From NCBI GenBank assembly GCA_016209035.1, contig JACQWX010000002.1:1-44619 (forward strand): 44,619 bases of DNA, given 5' to 3'. Source of the stretch: Elusimicrobiota bacterium (GTDB lineage: Bacteria > Elusimicrobiota > Elusimicrobia > UBA1565 > UBA9628). The position numbers and the translations under genes were made by a program. Under the pieces are notes generated by a model. The model saw nothing but the letters and a program-made list of their open reading frames with translations, made no database searches and was not told where the DNA came from. How positions within the stretch are numbered: the first letter of the stretch is position 1; every line of letters begins with the position of its first letter. Positions 16,784 to 25,210 of this stretch are shown piece by piece.

Positions 16784-18970
16784 GTGGCCCTGAACCTAGA
16801 AGATCTCAACGAACCACAGCGCGCGGCGGTCCTCCATGAAGGGGGGCCGCTCCTGGTGCTGGCCGGCGCCGGCACCGGCAAGACCCGCGTAATCACCTGC
16901 CGGGTGGCCCGGCTCATCGAGTCTGGCGTGCCGGCGGACCGGATCCTGGCGGTCACCTTCACCAACAAGGCGGCCGGCGAGATGCGTAAGAGGATCGCGG
17001 AGCTCTCGCCCGGCGCGGGCGCGCTGGTCTGGGTCTACACCTTCCATTCCTTCTGCTGCCGCGTCCTGCGGCGCCATCACGAGAAGCTCAACCTCACCCA
17101 GCGCTTCACCATCTACGACGAGGACGACCAGAAGCGCACCATCGTGGAGGCCATGAAGGCCCTGGGCCTGGAGAAGGAGAGGAACAAGGCGGGCATCTAC
17201 GCCCACATCATCTCCCGGGCCAAGGACGACCTCCTCGACGCCGGCTCCTACGAGATCCACTCCATGACCTCGCCGGACCCCTCCCGGCAGACGGCCGCGC
17301 GCATCTACGCGGTCTATCAGCGCATGCTCGACGCGGCGGGCGCTCTCGACTTCGGGGACCTTCTGCTCAAGACCTGCGAACTCCTGAGGAACTGCGAGGA
17401 CGTGCGGGATTACTATCAGAAATACTTCGTGCACGTCCTCGTAGATGAGTACCAGGACACCAACCACGCCCAGTACGTGCTCACCCGGACCCTGGCGGGC
17501 CTGCACCGCAACCTGGCCGTGGTGGGCGACGACGACCAAGGCATCTACTCCTGGCGCGGGGCCAACATCCGCAACATCCTCGAGTTCGAGCGGGACTTCG
17601 GGGAAACCCGGGTCGTGACCTTGGAGCAGAACTACCGCTCCACGCCCAGGATCCTCGAGGCCGCGGTCTCGGTCATCAAGTACAACAAGAACCGCAAGCC
17701 CAAGACCCTCTGGACCCGGAGGATGACCGGAGATCCCATCGAGGCGATGGAGCTGCCCAACGAGGTCGAGGAGGCCCGCTGGGTGGTGGGGCGCATCCAG
17801 GGGTTGGTCGAGGGCGGCCGGGGCTTGAGGGACTTGGCGGTCTTCTACCGGACGAACGCCCAGAGCCGGGCCTTCGAGGAGACGCTCCGGTCGGCGAGGA
17901 TCCCCTACCGCATCGTGGGCGCCATGCGGTTCTACGAGCGCAAGGAGGTCAAGGACCTCCTGTCGTACGCCCGCGCCGTCATCAACCCGGAGGATTCGGC
18001 GGCTCTGACGAGGATCATCAACGTCCCGCCCCGCGGCATCGGCAAGACGAGCCTGGACTCCCTTGCGCGCCGCTCAAGGGAGTCCGGGCTCTCCCTTTGG
18101 CGGTCGCTGAAGGCGGCGGAAGGCATCCATGGGCTGACCCCCGCCTGCAGGAGGGCCGTCCAGCGTCTCGTCGGGCTCCTGGAGCATCTGGCCGCTTCCA
18201 TCGCCGACCGGCCGCCTTCCATCGCCTTGGAGACCTTGATCGAGGCGGGCGGCATCCGGGAGTGGCTCGAGGCCGATTCCGCGACCGACCCCGAGGCCGC
18301 GGGCCGGCTGGAGAACGTCGCGGAGCTGGTCAACGCGGCCAAAGACTACGAGGCGAGGCTTGGCCTTGGCGGCGAGTCCGCGGACCTGGCCCGCTACTTG
18401 GAGGAGGTCGCTCTCCAGAGCGACATCGACGCCTACGACGCCGACGTCCCCGCGGTCACCCTGATGACCGTGCACCTGGCCAAGGGCCTGGAGTTTCCTG
18501 TCGTGTTCCTCACGGGCCTGGAGGAGGGGCTCTTCCCCTTCGGCTCCAACGCCACGCCCTCCGACCTCGAGGAGGAGCGCAGGCTCTGCTATGTGGGGAT
18601 GACCCGGGCGCGCGAGAAGCTCCTTCTCACGCACGCCGGCACCAGGAGGCTTTTCGGCCACGTCTTCGCCAACCTGCCGTCCCGGTTCATCTTCGAGGCC
18701 CAGCTGGCGCAGGGGGCGCCTGACCCGGCCTTGGGCCGGTCCGCGGGCTTCCGGCCGGTCCGAGGGTATTCGGCCGGGTCCTCCGACGCGGTCCCCGCGA
18801 GGGTCCTGGCCGCGATGAGGGTCGGCATGCGGGTCCGCCATCCTTCCTTCGGCGCAGGCTTGGTCACCGAGACTTCCGGCTCCGGCAAGGACGCCCGGGT
18901 GACCGTGCGCTTCGACGACGGCCGGACCACGAAGCTGCTGGTGCGCTACGCGCCTTTGGAGCCCGCATGA
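16784..18970 (+). CDS. pcrA: UvrD/PcrA-type SF1A DNA helicase
   Basis: 728 residues, the usual length for PcrA/UvrD. The Q motif LNEPQRAAV is followed by Walker A AGAGTGKT (Lys33), motif Ia TFTNKAAGEM, motif II DEYQDTN, motif III GDDDQGIYSWRGA, motif IV NYRST, motif V TVHLAKGLEFPVVF and motif VI YVGMTRARE. The C-terminal 60 residues form a Tudor-like module (MRVGMRVRHPSFGAG), as in PcrA, which binds RNA polymerase. It unwinds DNA 3' to 5' in nucleotide excision repair and replication restart. The start is GTG, placed just before the Q motif. gatC begins 16 bp after the stop. Whether to call it uvrD or pcrA is a matter of convention. Confidence 0.93.
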   Translation: MALNLEDLNEPQRAAVLHEGGPLLVLAGAGTGKTRVITCRVARLIESGVPADRILAVTFTNKAAGEMRKRIAELSPGAGALVWVYTFHSFCCRVLRRHHEKLNLTQRFTIYDEDDQKRTIVEAMKALGLEKERNKAGIYAHIISRAKDDLLDAGSYEIHSMTSPDPSRQTAARIYAVYQRMLDAAGALDFGDLLLKTCELLRNCEDVRDYYQKYFVHVLVDEYQDTNHAQYVLTRTLAGLHRNLAVVGDDDQGIYSWRGANIRNILEFERDFGETRVVTLEQNYRSTPRILEAAVSVIKYNKNRKPKTLWTRRMTGDPIEAMELPNEVEEARWVVGRIQGLVEGGRGLRDLAVFYRTNAQSRAFEETLRSARIPYRIVGAMRFYERKEVKDLLSYARAVINPEDSAALTRIINVPPRGIGKTSLDSLARRSRESGLSLWRSLKAAEGIHGLTPACRRAVQRLVGLLEHLAASIADRPPSIALETLIEAGGIREWLEADSATDPEAAGRLENVAELVNAAKDYEARLGLGGESADLARYLEEVALQSDIDAYDADVPAVTLMTVHLAKGLEFPVVFLTGLEEGLFPFGSNATPSDLEEERRLCYVGMTRAREKLLLTHAGTRRLFGHVFANLPSRFIFEAQLAQGAPDPALGRSAGFRPVRGYSAGSSDAVPARVLAAMRVGMRVRHPSFGAGLVTETSGSGKDARVTVRFDDGRTTKLLVRYAPLEPA

Positions 18971-18986
18971 TTCCCGGCAGGAAATC

Positions 18987-19313
18987 ATGAAGATCTCCTC
19001 TGAGGTCGTCTGGAAGATCGCCCGGCTGGCGAGGCTTGGGCTGAGCCGCGATGAGGCCGCGCTCTTCGAGTCCCAGCTGAGCCGAGTGCTGGACCATGTC
19101 GCCGACCTGTCCCGACTGGACGCCTGCGCCGAAGGCGCAGGTGCCGAAGGCGCAGGTGCCGAAGGCGCAGGTGCCGAAGGCGCAGGCGCCGGGCCGGGGC
19201 TCTCGAACGTGGTGCGCGACGACGCGCCCGCGCCTTTCTCCGGCCGTGAGGACATCCTGGCCAATGCTCCCCAGAGGGAAGGGAGCTACTTCAAGGTGAG
19301 GAAGATTCTCTGA
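18987..19313 (+). CDS. gatC: Asp-tRNA(Asn)/Glu-tRNA(Gln) amidotransferase subunit C
   Basis: 108 residues. The N-terminus (VWKIARLARLGLSRDEAAL) and the C-terminal NAPQREGSYFKVRKIL match GatC, which wraps around GatA and stabilises the GatCAB complex that converts Glu-tRNA(Gln) and Asp-tRNA(Asn). Between them, where GatC has a short loop, there are four copies of a 15-bp tandem repeat encoding AEGAG. They make the protein about ten residues longer than usual. A Shine-Dalgarno-like GGCAGGA precedes the ATG. A TPR gene separates it from gatA and gatB. Confidence 0.9.
   Translation: MKISSEVVWKIARLARLGLSRDEAALFESQLSRVLDHVADLSRLDACAEGAGAEGAGAEGAGAEGAGAGPGLSNVVRDDAPAPFSGREDILANAPQREGSYFKVRKIL
19128..19187 (+). 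repeat. 15-bp tandem repeat x4 within gatC
   Basis: Four head-to-tail copies of GCCGAAGGCGCAGGT (the last ends in GGC) encode (AEGAG)4. Each unit and its neighbour can also form the hairpin CCTGCGCC-GAA-GGCGCAGG. The unit length is a multiple of three, so gain or loss of copies keeps gatC in frame. Confidence 0.95.
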
Positions 19314-19348
19314 CGCCGAGAGACCCCGGCGCGCAATGGAGGTTTGCT

Positions 19349-20443
19349 GTGGCCAAAGCCATGGTCGTTCTATCGGTTCTCCTGTTGTCGTCCGTCCCCG
19401 CCAACGCCAAGAAGAAGCTCCCGAACCGAGCGGCGATGAAGAGCCTCGGCGCCGCGATAGAGTCCTACCACCGCGCCGACTTCGACGGGGCCATGGAGCG
19501 GTTCAACCGTGCCGTCTCTCTCTACCCGGATTGGAAGACGGCCGTCGCCTATCGGGCGATGTGCCGGTGGGCTCGGGGCGACAAGGCCGGCGCAGCCGAA
19601 GACGCCGAGGGGGCGCTGCGGCTCCGGCCCAACACGGGCCAGTCGTTCGTGGGCCGGGGCATGGCGCGGCTCATCAAGAAGGACCTCGACGGGGCGCAGG
19701 AGGATTTCGAGGACGCCATCGGGCTCGAGCCGGACCTGCCCGAGGCGCATTACGCGCTCGGCACGGTCGAGAGCATGCGGGGGAACCTCCCCGCGGCCCT
19801 CGAGCGCCTCGACAACGCGGTGCGCATCAAGTCGAACTACGCCGTGGCCCTGCTGCTGAGGGGCAACGTAAAGGACCGGCGCAAGGACTTCGCCGGCGCG
19901 GTCAAGGACTATAACCGCGTGCTCGAGATCAACCCGAGGTTCACCACCGTCCTCTACTGGCGGGCCAAGAGCTTCCGCGATGTCAAGGAGTACCGCAAGT
20001 CTCTCCTGGACCTCGACGAGTTCCTCGAAGCCGCTCCGGACTTCGTGGACGGCGTCTACCTGCGCGGCAACGTGCGCGCTCTCATGGGGGACTTCGAGGG
20101 CGCGGTGGCGGATCTCGACCGCGTCCTCGAGCTCGACCCCAAGCGCGGCCTGGCGTACTCCAACCGGGGGCTGGCCCGCTTCAAGCTGGGGGACAGAACG
20201 GGGGCGTTGGACGACCTGCGCAAGGCCATGGCCATGGACCCGGGCCGCAAGCAGAAGATCGAGGCCGTCATCGAGCAGATCGAGTATTCCGAGCCTCCAG
20301 CCGAAGGCGGGGCCGGGCCGGGCTCCGATGCGGCCGTGGTGGCGGTGCCTGCGGAGGAGGAGACGGCCCCGAAGAGCGGGAAGGCGGCGAGCCCTTCCAC
20401 CATGGAGGAGGGCGGGCAGGAGGAGGCCATCTTTGTCCCTTGA
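19349..20443 (+). CDS. Exported TPR-repeat protein between gatC and gatA
   Basis: 364 residues from a GTG with a good Shine-Dalgarno (GGAGGT at 19338-19343). A signal peptide ([18 protein letters not shown]) is followed by about eight TPR units between residues 30 and 300 (for example [20 protein letters not shown] and the late unit [20 protein letters not shown]). The tail is Glu/Ala/Pro-rich. TPRs mediate protein-protein contacts, here probably in the periplasm. Nothing links it to tRNA amidation, yet it sits within the gat cluster, and its stop overlaps the gatA start by 11 bp, so it is co-translated with gatA. Confidence 0.8.
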   Translation: MAKAMVVLSVLLLSSVPANAKKKLPNRAAMKSLGAAIESYHRADFDGAMERFNRAVSLYPDWKTAVAYRAMCRWARGDKAGAAEDAEGALRLRPNTGQSFVGRGMARLIKKDLDGAQEDFEDAIGLEPDLPEAHYALGTVESMRGNLPAALERLDNAVRIKSNYAVALLLRGNVKDRRKDFAGAVKDYNRVLEINPRFTTVLYWRAKSFRDVKEYRKSLLDLDEFLEAAPDFVDGVYLRGNVRALMGDFEGAVADLDRVLELDPKRGLAYSNRGLARFKLGDRTGALDDLRKAMAMDPGRKQKIEAVIEQIEYSEPPAEGGAGPGSDAAVVAVPAEEETAPKSGKAASPSTMEEGGQEEAIFVP

Positions 20444-21908
20444 GAGGTCGGCCTCGCGGATCGCCGCGGACATCTCGGCCGGCCGGACATCGGCCGCCGA
20501 AACGCTCGAGGCCCATCTGGAGAGAATCCGCAGGCTCGACCCGAGGGTCAAGGCCTTCATCAAGGTGCGCGAGGAGGAGGCTCGCCGCCGCGCCCGGGAG
20601 ATCGACGAGCGCAGGACCCGCGGCAAGAAGCTAGGCCTGCTCGCGGGGGTCCCGGTGGCGGTCAAGGACAACCTTTGCGTCAAGGGCTGGGAGACGACCT
20701 GCGCCTCGAGGATACTGGAGGGCTTTCACGCTCCTTACCACAGCGCCGCGGCCGAAAGGCTGCTGGCGGAGGACGCCGTCCTGGTGGGCAAGACCAACCT
20801 TGACGAGTTCGCCATGGGGTCTTCCACCGAGAACTCCGCCTTCTTCGCGACCGCCAACCCTTGGGACCTCGACCGGGTGCCCGGAGGCTCGAGCGGGGGA
20901 TCGGCGGCCGCGGTCGCCGCGGGCATGGTCCCGGTCGCGCTGGGCTCCGACACGGGCGGCTCCGTGCGCCAACCCGCGGGCTTCTGCGGGGTCGTGGGCG
21001 TCAAGCCCACCTACGGCCTGGTCTCGCGCTACGGGCTGGTGGCTTTCGCGTCGTCGCTGGACCAGATCGGGCCTCTGACGCGCACCGTCGAAGACGCGGC
21101 GCTCGTCCTTTCCGTGATCGGCGGACATGACCCAAGGGATTCGACCTCGTCGCCCCGTCCCATGCCGGATTTCTCCGAGGCTCTCGCCGGGGACGCCCGG
21201 GGGCTCAAGGTCGGCCTGCCCAAGGAATGCTTCGCGGCCGGCGCGGACCCCGAGGTCGAGAGGCTCGTCATGGGCTCGGTCAAGGCGCTCGAGAAGCTCG
21301 GAGCTTCGCTGGTCGAAGTGTCGCTCCCTCACGCCAAGCACGCGATCAGCGCCTACTACCTCATCGCCCCGGCGGAGGCGAGCTCCAACCTGGCCCGCTA
21401 TGACGGCGTGCGCTACGGGCTCCGGGCCTCGGGCGCAACGACCGTGGACGAGGACTACGCGCAGACGCGCGGCTCGGGCTTCGGCCCGGAGGTCAAGCGC
21501 CGCATCATGCTCGGGACCTACGCCTTGAGCGCCGGCTACTACGACGCCTACTACGGCAAGGCCCAGCGGGCGCGCGCCCTCATCAAGCGCGATTTCGAGG
21601 ACGCTTTCGGCAAGGTCGACGTGGTCGCGACCCCGACCTCGCCGGCGCCGGCCTTCCGCTTCGGCGAGAAGGCCGAGCCCATGGCCATGTACCTCTCCGA
21701 CGTCTTCACTGTCACGGCGAACCTGGCCGGGATCCCAGGCATCTCGGTCCCCTGCGGATTGGCCATGGGAGGGGGCCTGACGCAGGGGCTGCCGGTGGGC
21801 CTGCAGTTCCTGGCCGACTCCTTCCGCGAGGACCTGCTGTTCCGGGCCGCCGCGGCCTTGGAGAAGGAGAGGCCGTTTGCCGAGTGTCCCTTGCAGGCGA
21901 TCTTATGA
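20433..21908 (+). CDS. gatA: Asp-tRNA(Asn)/Glu-tRNA(Gln) amidotransferase subunit A
   Basis: 491 residues from TTG 20433, chosen because AGGAGG (20421-20426) is 6 bp upstream and the product then begins [14 protein letters not shown], matching the family length. The amidase catalytic triad is present: Lys78 (VAVKDN), Ser153 (GGSSGGS) and Ser177 ([13 protein letters not shown]), each one position from the S. aureus GatA numbering. GatA hydrolyses glutamine and channels ammonia to GatB. The stop overlaps the gatB start as ATGA. GatCAB implies indirect synthesis of Gln-tRNA and/or Asn-tRNA in this organism. Confidence 0.95.
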   Translation: MSLERSASRIAADISAGRTSAAETLEAHLERIRRLDPRVKAFIKVREEEARRRAREIDERRTRGKKLGLLAGVPVAVKDNLCVKGWETTCASRILEGFHAPYHSAAAERLLAEDAVLVGKTNLDEFAMGSSTENSAFFATANPWDLDRVPGGSSGGSAAAVAAGMVPVALGSDTGGSVRQPAGFCGVVGVKPTYGLVSRYGLVAFASSLDQIGPLTRTVEDAALVLSVIGGHDPRDSTSSPRPMPDFSEALAGDARGLKVGLPKECFAAGADPEVERLVMGSVKALEKLGASLVEVSLPHAKHAISAYYLIAPAEASSNLARYDGVRYGLRASGATTVDEDYAQTRGSGFGPEVKRRIMLGTYALSAGYYDAYYGKAQRARALIKRDFEDAFGKVDVVATPTSPAPAFRFGEKAEPMAMYLSDVFTVTANLAGIPGISVPCGLAMGGGLTQGLPVGLQFLADSFREDLLFRAAAALEKERPFAECPLQAIL

Positions 21909-23446
21909 CCGGCGCGCCGACTTCGTCGGCTTGCGGCTTCGAGATGGTGGCGGGCCTGGAAGTGCACTGCCAGCTGGCGACCAGGACCAAGCTCTTCTGC
22001 GGATGCGCCAACGGGGCCTCCGGGGCCGAGGCCAACACCGCCATCTGCCCGGTCTGCACCGGGCAGCCGGGGAGTCTCCCGGTCTTGAACGGAGCCGCGG
22101 TCGAACTCGCCTTCAAGGCCGGCCTGGCCCTGGAGTGCCGGCTCGCCGAGAGGTCGGTCTTCGCGCGGAAGAACTATTTCTATCCGGACCTGCCCAAGGC
22201 CTATCAAATCTCGCAGTACGAAGACCCCTTCGCCCTTGAGGGCGGCGTCTCGTTCCAGATCCCCGGCGTCGCGGTCGAGGCCGGAGGCCGAGCGTCGCGG
22301 CCGCCCTCGGGAAGGGCGTTGGCGGCCGGCGGCGCCTCCAAGAGGGTGCGCCTCCACCGCATCCATCTCGAGGAGGACGCGGGCAAGCTCCTGCACGCCA
22401 TCGGCTCAAGAGAGCTCGACGGTTCCCTGGTCGATTTCAACCGGTGCGGCGCGCCGCTCATCGAGATCGTGACCGAGCCCGACGTCTCGTCGGGCAAGGA
22501 GGCGTACGCGTTCCTGACCGCCTTGAAGGAAGTCCTCATCTTTGCCGGGGTCTCCGACTGCGACATGGAGAGAGGAGAGCTGCGCTGCGACGCCAATATC
22601 TCGGTCCGGCGGAAGGGCGATCCGACCTTGGGAACCAAGGTCGAAATCAAGAATCTCAACTCATTCAAAGCGGTCAAGGAAGCTCTCGATCACGAGTTTG
22701 GCCGCCAGCTTGGGGTCCTGCAGGCTGGCGGCCGAATACTTCAAGAGACGATGCTTTGGAACGCCGACTCGCATCGCACGGAGGCGATGCGAGTCAAAGA
22801 AGAGGCCCACGACTACCGCTATTTCCCCGACCCGGACCTGGTCCCCCTGGTGGCAGAGGCTCGCTTGGTCGAGCGCGTGCGCGGCGCCCTCCCGGAACTG
22901 CCGGCAAGCCGGCGCCGCCGCTACATCGCGGCCTTCGGCCTTTCTGAATATGACAGCCAGGTGCTGGTCTCCGAGAGGGCCCTGGGGGACTATTTCGAGG
23001 AGGCGGTGAAGGGGATCCCCGCGGAGGCGATCAAGGTCGCGGTGAATCTGATAACGACCGAGCTCCTGGGCCGCCTCAATTCAGGGAAGTCGACGATACA
23101 GAGCTGCCCTGTCCCTCCGGCATCGATCGGCGGGCTGGCAAGCCTCATCCATGACGGAACGTTGTCGACGCGTCTGGCGAAGGAAGCCTTCGCCAGAGCA
23201 TGGGAGACGGGCAAGGCGCCCGAAGCTCTGGTCGCGGAACTCGGCCTCGTTCAGGTGTCGGATGAGGGCCAGGTCAAGGAGTGGGTGAAAGCCGCGCTGC
23301 AATCCAACCCCAAGGCGGCGGCGGACCTCAAGGCGGGAAACGACCGGGCCATCGGCGCCGTCGTGGGCGCGGTCATGAAGCTCTCCAAGGGCAAGGCCAA
23401 CCCCGGATTGGTCAACCGCCTGATCAAAGAGGCCGCGTCTTCTTGA
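21905..23446 (+). CDS. gatB: Asp-tRNA(Asn)/Glu-tRNA(Gln) amidotransferase subunit B
   Basis: 513 residues from the ATG coupled to the gatA stop; a GTG 21 bp upstream is also possible. Family motifs are GLEVHCQL near the N-terminus, the CxC-type cysteines (FCGCAN, CPVC), [33 protein letters not shown] and [10 protein letters not shown]. The C-terminal YqeY-like tRNA-binding domain follows. GatB activates the tRNA-bound Glu/Asp with ATP. Residues 125-144 ([20 protein letters not shown]) are an insertion not expected in GatB. They are encoded by a copy of the 60-bp palindromic element and lie just before the HLEEDAGK core. The protein is about 35 residues longer than typical GatB, largely through this insertion and the N-terminus. 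Confidence 0.95.
   Translation: MTGAPTSSACGFEMVAGLEVHCQLATRTKLFCGCANGASGAEANTAICPVCTGQPGSLPVLNGAAVELAFKAGLALECRLAERSVFARKNYFYPDLPKAYQISQYEDPFALEGGVSFQIPGVAVEAGGRASRPPSGRALAAGGASKRVRLHRIHLEEDAGKLLHAIGSRELDGSLVDFNRCGAPLIEIVTEPDVSSGKEAYAFLTALKEVLIFAGVSDCDMERGELRCDANISVRRKGDPTLGTKVEIKNLNSFKAVKEALDHEFGRQLGVLQAGGRILQETMLWNADSHRTEAMRVKEEAHDYRYFPDPDLVPLVAEARLVERVRGALPELPASRRRRYIAAFGLSEYDSQVLVSERALGDYFEEAVKGIPAEAIKVAVNLITTELLGRLNSGKSTIQSCPVPPASIGGLASLIHDGTLSTRLAKEAFARAWETGKAPEALVAELGLVQVSDEGQVKEWVKAALQSNPKAAADLKAGNDRAIGAVVGAVMKLSKGKANPGLVNRLIKEAASS
22277..22336 (+). repeat. Palindromic coding repeat, copy B (in frame in gatB)
   Basis: 49/60 identical to copy A, with the first 18 bp the same and no gaps. 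It folds with CGGCCGCC pairing GGCGGCCG, and an inner GCCCT/AGGGC. It is read in the same frame and orientation as copy A. It interrupts a conserved essential subunit immediately before the HLEEDAGK motif. Confidence 0.85.
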
Positions 23447-23535
23447 GAGCGGCCTGCAGCCAAACCAGCGTTCCGCAAGTTCTTAGAGCGCGGCATCCAT
23501 AGATTCGGCGTCGTCCGCTACAGAGGCCGTTGCCC

Positions 23536-23562
23536 CTCCTGGCCGCCAAGGCATGATACCAT
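23536..23562. repeat. 27-bp direct repeat, left copy, flanking the ATPase gene
   Basis: The core GGCCGCCAAGG is followed by (C)ATGATACCAT. The same 27 bp recur at 25054-25080 with two mismatches. They bracket the lower-GC DUF4143 ATPase gene, with 1518 bp from repeat to repeat. The rest of the 23447-23647 gap shows only the promoter listed separately. Confidence 0.85.
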
Positions 23563-23609
23563 TAATCGGGACCGATAAATGGCGGGCATACACATTGTTG
23601 GGCTCAATA

Positions 23610-23638
23610 TTGTGAAAAGCGGAAAAAGGTTGTATAAT
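23610..23638 (+). promoter_or_regulatory. Strong sigma70-type promoter TTGTGA-N17-TATAAT of the ATPase gene
   Basis: -35 TTGTGA (23610-23615), an exact 17-bp spacer, and perfect -10 TATAAT (23633-23638). The ATG at 23648 follows the -10 box by 9 bp, so the transcript would start 2-3 nt before or at the start codon, with no Shine-Dalgarno. This is the clearest leaderless arrangement in the window. Confidence 0.75.
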
Positions 23639-23647
23639 TCCGTACAT

Positions 23648-25003
23648 ATGAAACGCGATTTCTCTCAGACGCTTCTGGAATGGAAAGCGTCTCAACAAAG
23701 AAAACCTCTTCTACTTCAGGGCGCCCGCCAAACCGGTAAAACTTTTTTGCTCAAACAATTCGGGCGCACCGTTTATGAAAGGCTCTTTTATTTCAATTTC
23801 GAGGAAGAGCCGGGTCTCAAGGACATCTTTCAACGTGACCTGCGCCCCGAACGCCTCCTGCCTCTCCTCTCGGCGGCCCGCAAGGGTGATATCCGGCCGG
23901 GGCGGGACCTGATTTTTTTTGACGAGATCCAGTCTTGCAACGAGGCATTGAACTCCTTAAAGTACTTCTGCGAGGAGGCGCCGGAATGCCACGTGGCGGG
24001 GGCAGGGTCGCTCCTGGGACTTCTCCTGTCAAAACCCGCCTCCTTCCCCGTCGGGAAAGTCAACATCTTTCATTTGTACCCCATGTCCTTTTTTGAATTC
24101 CTCGATGCCGTGGACGAAAGCCGGCTGCGGAAACTTTTGGAGGGGGTGGAAACCCATGCCCCCCTGCCCTTCCATGACGAATTGGTGGATTGGTTGAAGC
24201 TGTATTATTTCACGGGAGGCATGCCGGAGGCCGTCTCCCTTTTTTCCACGACTCGCCGCCTCAATGACGTCAGGAGCGTCCACCGGGACATCTTGAAAGC
24301 TTACGCCCTTGATTTCGCGAAACACGCGCCCCCGGCGGATGTCCCGAAAATCTCGATGATCTGGGAATCGGTCCCGTCGCATCTTTCCCGGGAAAACAAA
24401 AAGTTCATTTTCAACGCCATCCATCCAAGCGCCCGGTCCCGTGAATATGAAGGAGCCCTCCAATGGCTGGAGAACGCGGGGCTCATCCACCGGTCTTGGG
24501 CCGTGACGCGCCCGGAGATGCCGCTGAGAGGCGCTGCCGACCGGAAAAGCTTCAAGGTGTTCTTGCTGGACGTCGGCCTTTTGGGCGCCATGACCGGCCT
24601 GGATGAAAAAACGGTGATCGAAGGGACCGAGATGTTCCATACCTACAAAGGGGCTTTCGTCGAGAATTTCGCGGCCCAGCAATTGACCGCCATGGGGTGT
24701 GAGCAGCTCTATTATTGGAGGAGCGAAGGCCTGAAAGCGGAGGTGGATTTCCTCATTGAAAGAGGCGGCGCTGTCTGGCCCCTCGAAGTCAAAGCGGGGA
24801 TCAATCCCAAAAGCCAGAGCCTCTCGTCTTACGGCCGCCAATTCCATCCCTCCCTGCTGCTGCGTTCCACGCTCCTCAACTTGAAACAGGATGGGAACAT
24901 CCTCAACACGCCCCTCTATGCCATAAACGCCCTCCCCCGTTTTCTCTCCCCGCGCCAACCGCTCGGTCCTTCCAAGAGCCGGGAAGACCCTGCTTCGTCC
25001 TGA
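23648..25003 (+). CDS. AAA_14/DUF4143-type ATPase, lower-GC probable transferred gene
   Basis: 451 residues. Walker A GARQTGKT (Lys31), Walker B LIFFDEIQ and sensor region VAGAGSLLGLLLS belong to the AAA_14 ATPase domain. The C-terminal half has the DUF4143 features (LLDVGLLGAMTGL, FVENFAAQQLTAMG, YYWRSEGLKAEVDFLIE, plus LEVKAG), which include a PD-(D/E)xK-like nuclease-fold pattern. Such proteins are common, patchily distributed and of unclear role; several sit on mobile or toxin-antitoxin-like loci. ATG 23648 was chosen over the in-frame ATG at 23579 because the promoter lies between them and the family starts near MKRDF. The gene is visibly richer in A/T than its neighbours, uses AAA and TTT freely, and lies between direct repeats, all pointing to horizontal acquisition. 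Confidence 0.88.
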   Translation: MKRDFSQTLLEWKASQQRKPLLLQGARQTGKTFLLKQFGRTVYERLFYFNFEEEPGLKDIFQRDLRPERLLPLLSAARKGDIRPGRDLIFFDEIQSCNEALNSLKYFCEEAPECHVAGAGSLLGLLLSKPASFPVGKVNIFHLYPMSFFEFLDAVDESRLRKLLEGVETHAPLPFHDELVDWLKLYYFTGGMPEAVSLFSTTRRLNDVRSVHRDILKAYALDFAKHAPPADVPKISMIWESVPSHLSRENKKFIFNAIHPSARSREYEGALQWLENAGLIHRSWAVTRPEMPLRGAADRKSFKVFLLDVGLLGAMTGLDEKTVIEGTEMFHTYKGAFVENFAAQQLTAMGCEQLYYWRSEGLKAEVDFLIERGGAVWPLEVKAGINPKSQSLSSYGRQFHPSLLLRSTLLNLKQDGNILNTPLYAINALPRFLSPRQPLGPSKSREDPASS

Positions 25004-25053
25004 CTCCCGCGACGGGCCGCTTTCCCACCGTGACCGGCGCGTTCTCCGGCGTT

Positions 25054-25080
25054 CTCATGGCCGCCAAGGTATGATACCAT
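25054..25080. repeat. 27-bp direct repeat, right copy, flanking the ATPase gene
   Basis: Matches 23536-23562 at 25 of 27 positions, in the same orientation. In this copy GGTATGATACC is a near-perfect palindrome, and TATGAT could serve as a -10 box. The rest of the 25004-25210 gap holds a GATAAT box (25126-25131) and the GGAGG that precedes the next gene. Confidence 0.85.
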
Positions 25081-25210
25081 AAGGTCGGAGGGGCGCTTGA
25101 GGATTCCGGGAGGCCGCGGACTCGCGATAATCCATATGTTACGCCCGGCCGCTTTTGCTGACTACGAACTCTAATGAGGGACACAGGAAGATGAAGGAGG
25201 AAGTCAGGAC

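Noticed and set aside
23579..23647. Upstream in-frame ATG (23579) as the start of the DUF4143 ATPase
   Set aside because: The perfect TATAAT promoter lies between it and ATG 23648, and the extra 23 residues do not fit the family start.
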